Assembly (NCBI RefSeq): GCF_023556335.1 | Contig: NZ_JAIKTS010000007.1 | Coordinates: 1-32,720 of the forward strand | Direction of reading: 5' to 3' | DNA from: Stenotrophomonas mori | GTDB lineage: Bacteria > Pseudomonadota > Gammaproteobacteria > Xanthomonadales > Xanthomonadaceae | DNA length: 32,720 nucleotides | In this document: positions 29,255 to 32,720 of the stretch, in pieces | Numbering within the stretch: position 1 is the stretch's first letter | Layout: each line of letters opens with the position of its first letter | Notes under the pieces: generated by a model | Databases searched by the model: none | What the model saw: only the letters and a program-made list of their open reading frames with translations | Told to the model about the DNA's origin: nothing | Made by a program: the position numbers and the translations under genes

Positions 29255-31174
29255 ATGCGTTCCAATCGTCCCGTGTTGCTGGGTATGGCCCTGATGGCCG
29301 CCATCGCCATGGCGCAGGCCGCGCCCGACGTGCCCACCACGGATGCCCGCGGCGTGGCCATCAGCGACGTCGCCTACCCGGGCACCGTCCAGCTGGAGGT
29401 CGACGCCACCGACCTGGGCCAGCGGGTCTTCAGGATCCGCCAGACCGTGCCGGTACGCCCGGGCCTGCAGCGCTTCCACTATCCCGCCTGGCTGCCGGGC
29501 AACCATGCGCCCACCGGTGCGATCGAGAAGCTGGCCGGGCTGGTGGTCAGCGGCGGCGGCCAGCGCCTGGAATGGACGCGCGATCCGCTGGACGTCTACA
29601 CCTTCAACGTGCAGGTGCCCGAAGGCGTGGCCGAGCTGCGCATGGACTACCAGTTCCTCAGCCCCACCGACGCCGCGCAGGGACGCACGGTGATGACCCC
29701 GAACATGCTCAACCTGCAGTGGAACGCGATGGTGCTGTATCCGGCCGGGCATGCCGCGCATGCCATCACCTACCGGGCCAGTGTCCGCTATCCGCAGGAT
29801 TGGGAGGCGGCCAGCGCGCTGCCGGTCGCGCGCCGCGACGGCGACACCGTGCACTATGCGCCGGCCAACCTGGAGGTCCTGGTGGATTCGCCGGTGTTCG
29901 CCGGCCGCTACCACCGGGCGTTCGAACTGGCCGACCCGGGCACCCGCCCGGTGCGGTTGAACGTGTTCGCCGACCGCGCCAAGGACCTGGAGGCCAAGCC
30001 CGAGCACATCGCCCAGCACCGCGCGCTGGTGACCCAGGCGCGCCGGCTGTTCGGCGCCGAGCACTACGACCGTTATGACTTCCTGTTCGCGGTGACCAAC
30101 CAGCTCGGCGGCATCGGCCTGGAGCACCAGCGTTCCAGCGAGAACAGCGAGGCGCGCGACTATTTCAGCGGCTGGGATCCCAAGGTCGGCAGCAGCGACC
30201 TGCTCGGCCACGAGTACACGCACTCGTGGGACGGCAAGTACCGGCGCCCGGCGGGGCTGGCCACGGGCCACTACAACGTGCCGATGCAGGGCGGCCTGCT
30301 GTGGGTGTACGAAGGCCAGACCCAGTACTGGGGCAACGTGCTCAGCGCCCGCGCCGGCATCCGCCCGCTGGACGCCTCGCGCGATGCGCTGGCGCTGGTC
30401 GCGGCCACCTATGCCGACAACCGCCCGGGCCTGCAGTGGCGCACGCTCGGCGACACCACCAACGATCCGGTGATCGCGCGCCGCCGGCCCAAGCCGTACC
30501 GCGGCTACCAGATGAGCGAGGACTACTACCAGGGCGGGCAGATGCTGTGGCTGGAGGCGGACGTACGCATCCGCCGGCTCAGCAAGGGCAAGCGCAGCCT
30601 GGACGATTTCGCCAAGGCCTTCTTCGGCCAGAACGACGGCCAGTGGGAACGCCCGGATCCCTATGTCTTTGAAGATGTCGCCGCGACCCTGGAACAGGTC
30701 CAGCCCACCGGCGACTGGGCGGCGTTCCTGCGCGAGCGGGTGGATGGCCGCCGCGCGCTGACCGACGGCATCGAGGCGGCCGGCTGGAAGCTGGTCTACA
30801 GCGACACCCCCAGCGCCTACTACAAGGCATTGATGCGCGGCCGCGGCGCCAGTTTCATCTATTCGCTGGGCATGGCGCTGGACAGCGCCGGCAAGGTCAC
30901 CGAAGTGCGCTGGGACAGCCCGGCCTTCACTGCCGGACTGGGCAGCGGCATGCAGGTGCTGGCGGTCAACGACCTGCAGTACAGCGCGGAGGAGCTGGAG
31001 GAGGCGGTGCGTGCCGCCCGCCACGGCACCCAGCCGATCCGGCTGCTGGTCAAGCAGATGGATGTCTACCGCACGCTCACCCTGGAGTACCGCGATGGCC
31101 TGCGCTACCCCGCGTTGCAGCGGATCGAGGGAACCCCCGACTACCTGACGCCGATCTTCAGCGCCCGCAAGTGA
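29255..31174 (+). CDS. M61-family metallopeptidase with PDZ domain, exported (639 aa)
   Basis: Signal peptide MRSNRPVLLGMALMAAIAMAQA with cleavage before APDV. The N-terminal beta domain (about 35-200) contains FHYPAWLPGNHAPTGAIEKL, typical of M61. The zinc motif HEYTH is at 319-323 within LLGHEYTHSWDGKYRRPAGL, followed by LLWVYEGQTQYWGNVLSARA, which supplies the third ligand glutamate. A PDZ domain is visible near 545-600 (DSPAFTAGLGSGMQVLAVND). M61 enzymes are glycyl aminopeptidases, here expected in the periplasm. ATG 29255 is chosen for the signal peptide; the frame remains open far upstream, but that part overlaps the permease gene out of phase. Confidence 0.92.
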   Translation: MRSNRPVLLGMALMAAIAMAQAAPDVPTTDARGVAISDVAYPGTVQLEVDATDLGQRVFRIRQTVPVRPGLQRFHYPAWLPGNHAPTGAIEKLAGLVVSGGGQRLEWTRDPLDVYTFNVQVPEGVAELRMDYQFLSPTDAAQGRTVMTPNMLNLQWNAMVLYPAGHAAHAITYRASVRYPQDWEAASALPVARRDGDTVHYAPANLEVLVDSPVFAGRYHRAFELADPGTRPVRLNVFADRAKDLEAKPEHIAQHRALVTQARRLFGAEHYDRYDFLFAVTNQLGGIGLEHQRSSENSEARDYFSGWDPKVGSSDLLGHEYTHSWDGKYRRPAGLATGHYNVPMQGGLLWVYEGQTQYWGNVLSARAGIRPLDASRDALALVAATYADNRPGLQWRTLGDTTNDPVIARRRPKPYRGYQMSEDYYQGGQMLWLEADVRIRRLSKGKRSLDDFAKAFFGQNDGQWERPDPYVFEDVAATLEQVQPTGDWAAFLRERVDGRRALTDGIEAAGWKLVYSDTPSAYYKALMRGRGASFIYSLGMALDSAGKVTEVRWDSPAFTAGLGSGMQVLAVNDLQYSAEELEEAVRAARHGTQPIRLLVKQMDVYRTLTLEYRDGLRYPALQRIEGTPDYLTPIFSARK

Positions 31175-31181
31175 TGCGGTG

Positions 31182-31218
31182 GTTCCCGCAGGCGCGGCTC
31201 AGCCGCGCCTGCGGGAAC
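31182..31218. terminator. Perfect 17-bp-stem hairpin between convergent genes
   Basis: GTTCCCGCAGGCGCGGC (31182-31198) and its exact complement (31202-31218) flank a TCA loop. It sits 8 bases after the M61 stop and 6 bases before the porin stop (read from the other strand), so it can end both transcripts. No T tract on either side, but the stem is exceptionally stable. Confidence 0.75.
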
Positions 31219-31223
31219 GGGAC

Positions 31224-32558
31224 TCAGAAGCTGACCATCAGCGCGACGCGGAAGCGGTTCAGCCAGTCGCCCGGATCGGCGCTGCCGGCATAGCGTGCCG
31301 ACAGCGGCCGGTAGCGGTACCACAGTGCGCTGAGGGTGGTCTTCGGCCACGGCACGTAGTCCACGCCGAAGGCATGCATGCGGTAGTTGCTGGCCAGGCC
31401 GATGTTGTCGTGCGAGAACGCGGTCAGCACCGCGTCCACTTCCGCCATCGAATGGCCGTAGCTGACGCGCCAGTCACCGGGCTGCTGCGCGCGGCCGAGC
31501 AGCAGGTCGACGCCGTAGCCACTGTCGGCGTCGGTGCGCGCGGCGCTGTTGTGCACGTAGTCGCCGACGATGCGCAGCGGCCAGCGCTCGCCCCAGCCGG
31601 AATAGCTGGCGCCGAGGATCACGTCGTTGAGGTGGAAGCCGGACACGTAGCTGCCGTCGGGGTTGAGCAGGTTGCTGCGCCAGTCGGTGGCAGTGGCGCC
31701 GACCGTGCTGCCGATGCTGTAGCGGTAGTGCGCGGCGGAGGCGTCGAAGCGCCAGTCGCCCAGCGCCGGGCTGTCGTAGCCGACCTGCGCACCGACCATG
31801 GTGCTGTCGCCACCGGTGGCCTGCTCGTCGATGACGAAGAACAGGCCGTTGGCGCGCAGCCCGCCGCCGTCGGCCAACGCATGCTTCCAGTTGGCCGACA
31901 GGCCCTGCGGGTTGACGTCGCCGTCCCACACCAGCTCGGTGCGGGTGAACGGCTGCGGGATCTTGCCGGCGTGCACGTCCAGCGCGCCGAACGCGAGCTT
32001 CAGCCAGGCCTGGTCCAGGCTCACTTCCAGGTCGTTGTCCCAGTTGGACAGCTGCACGTCGGTGCTGCGCGGATCGTCGGGGTTGCCGGTCACCAGGCGC
32101 GCGCCGATGCTGATGCGGTCGTTGACCGCGAAGGCGGCGGCCAGGCGGCCGCGCACCTGGCCGCTGGTGCGGTCGCGGGCATTGTCGTTGGAGTTCTCGA
32201 ACTGCGAGCGCACCCGCATGTCGCCGCTGACGGTCAGCCGCGACAGTGCGCTGGCGGTGGTCGCCGGCGCTGCCGGTGCGCTGGCCGGCGCCACGGGGGC
32301 CGCAGCGGGTGCCGCCGGCGGCGCCATGGCCGGGACGGCGGCCACGCCGAGACGGCTTTCCAGGGTGCGCAGCGCGGCTTCGTTGTCCTGCTGCATGCGT
32401 GCCAGCTGCGCCTGCTGCGCGCGCAGCTGCGCGACCTGTTCCAGCAGCGCGGCGTGGTCGCCGTCCTGCTGGGCGTAGGCCGGGGCGATGCCGGCGGCGA
32501 GCAGCGCCAGCAGGAGCAGGGAGCGGGCCGGCCGGACCGGTGGGATCGATGGATTCAT
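31224..32558 (-). CDS. Outer-membrane porin with N-terminal coiled coil (444 aa)
   Basis: ATG 32558 follows AAGGACATCCC. Signal peptide SLLLLALLAAGIAPAYA is cleaved before QQDGDH. A short coiled coil (about 35-72, LLEQVAQLRAQQAQLARMQQ) is followed by an Ala/Pro linker (about 73-105). A beta-barrel then runs from LSRLTVSGDMRVRSQFEN to the terminal FRVALMVSF with C-terminal Phe. Alternating amphipathic strands and aromatic girdles are visible throughout (for example WDNDLEVSLDQAWLKLAFG). The N-terminal coiled coil resembles that of trimeric, peptidoglycan-linked porins. Substrate unknown. It lies 37 bp downstream of the L-serine dehydratase gene on the same strand and may be co-transcribed. Confidence 0.85.
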   Translation of the reverse strand: MNPSIPPVRPARSLLLLALLAAGIAPAYAQQDGDHAALLEQVAQLRAQQAQLARMQQDNEAALRTLESRLGVAAVPAMAPPAAPAAAPVAPASAPAAPATTASALSRLTVSGDMRVRSQFENSNDNARDRTSGQVRGRLAAAFAVNDRISIGARLVTGNPDDPRSTDVQLSNWDNDLEVSLDQAWLKLAFGALDVHAGKIPQPFTRTELVWDGDVNPQGLSANWKHALADGGGLRANGLFFVIDEQATGGDSTMVGAQVGYDSPALGDWRFDASAAHYRYSIGSTVGATATDWRSNLLNPDGSYVSGFHLNDVILGASYSGWGERWPLRIVGDYVHNSAARTDADSGYGVDLLLGRAQQPGDWRVSYGHSMAEVDAVLTAFSHDNIGLASNYRMHAFGVDYVPWPKTTLSALWYRYRPLSARYAGSADPGDWLNRFRVALMVSF

Positions 32559-32595
32559 GGGATGTCCTTCGCGGGTGTTGATGAGGGGGAAACGC

Positions 32596-32720
32596 TCAGC
32601 ATTCGATGACGTTGACGGCCAGGCCGCCGCGGCTGGTTTCCTTGTACTTGTCCTGCATGTCGCGGCCGGTGTCGCGCATGGTCTTGATGACCTTGTCCAG
32701 GCTGACCTTGTGCTTGCCGT
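32596..32720 (-). CDS. sdaA: L-serine dehydratase (L-serine ammonia-lyase), C-terminal 40 residues only
   Basis: The frame enters from the right edge and ends at TGA 32598-32596. Visible residues are [20 protein letters not shown], then [20 protein letters not shown]. This is the conserved tail of single-chain iron-sulfur L-serine dehydratases, whose C-terminal cysteine-ending peptide reaches into the active site. The enzyme converts L-serine to pyruvate and ammonia. The 5' part is outside the window. Confidence 0.88.
   Translation of the reverse strand, partial: GKHKVSLDKVIKTMRDTGRDMQDKYKETSRGGLAVNVIEC

Noticed and set aside
29183..31024. A 613-codon minus-strand frame opposite the M61 peptidase
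   Set aside because: An antisense artefact of GC bias. The sense frame carries HEYTH and a signal peptide.
1..32720. CRISPR arrays, tRNA or rRNA genes
   Set aside because: I saw no regularly spaced direct repeats of 20-40 bp and no cloverleaf or rRNA-like sequence anywhere in the window.

Overview
This window is high-GC DNA, very probably from a member of the Xanthomonadaceae in the broad sense (Xanthomonas/Stenotrophomonas/Pseudoxanthomonas/Luteimonas/Lysobacter relatives). I infer this from the protein families and gene pairs present (I78 inhibitors, BlaI/M56 pair, DUF3667 protein, M61 peptidase with PDZ, FAAL-type ligase) and from the very GC-rich third positions; I could not run a taxonomic search. 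Most genes are chromosomal housekeeping or envelope genes. One segment of about 2.2 kb (11.6-13.8 kb) is visibly less GC-rich and carries insertion-sequence debris.

Layout. 1-2008, minus strand: a truncated methylglyoxal-synthase-type protein and two small I78-family inhibitor lipoproteins. 2009-2613: a long untranslated region with an FNR/CRP-like palindrome. 2614-7620: a 1668-residue autotransporter. 7807-11592: a tightly coupled four-gene operon of GNAT acyltransferase, fatty acyl-AMP ligase, acyl carrier protein and cytochrome P450. All three junctions are 4-bp GTGA overlaps, which suggests a small acyl-ACP tailoring pathway whose product I cannot name. 11593-13820: the degraded island, bracketed by two remnants of the same IS3-family transposase, with two small ORFs, a 24-bp perfect palindrome and short GCGACAAA repeats. 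13821-16028: a BlaI-type repressor and M56 metallopeptidase pair behind a promoter inside a perfect 16-bp inverted repeat. 16120-20231, minus strand: a zinc-ribbon protein, then a helicase and exonuclease matching MrfA/MrfB (YprA/YprB), the mitomycin-damage repair pair of Bacillus. 20455-23251: a secreted small protein, an AI-2E-family permease and a DUF3667 membrane protein. 23573-26027: a dTMP-kinase-like protein, RlmF and a PIN/NYN-like protein. 26118-28014: pirin and a divergent LysR regulator. 28122-31174: a second AI-2E permease and an M61 peptidase. 31224-32720, minus strand: a porin and the 3' end of L-serine dehydratase.

The best candidates for something undescribed are three. The first is the GNAT-FAAL-ACP-P450 operon, whose P450 has an atypical heme loop. 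The second is the tandem methylglyoxal-synthase protein, whose first domain appears catalytically dead. The third is the M56 sensor protease, whose periplasmic region is a run of LGxRQGx heptads in place of a penicillin-binding sensor domain. All functional statements rest on motif recognition by eye. Very long open frames antisense to the real genes are treated as GC artefacts.
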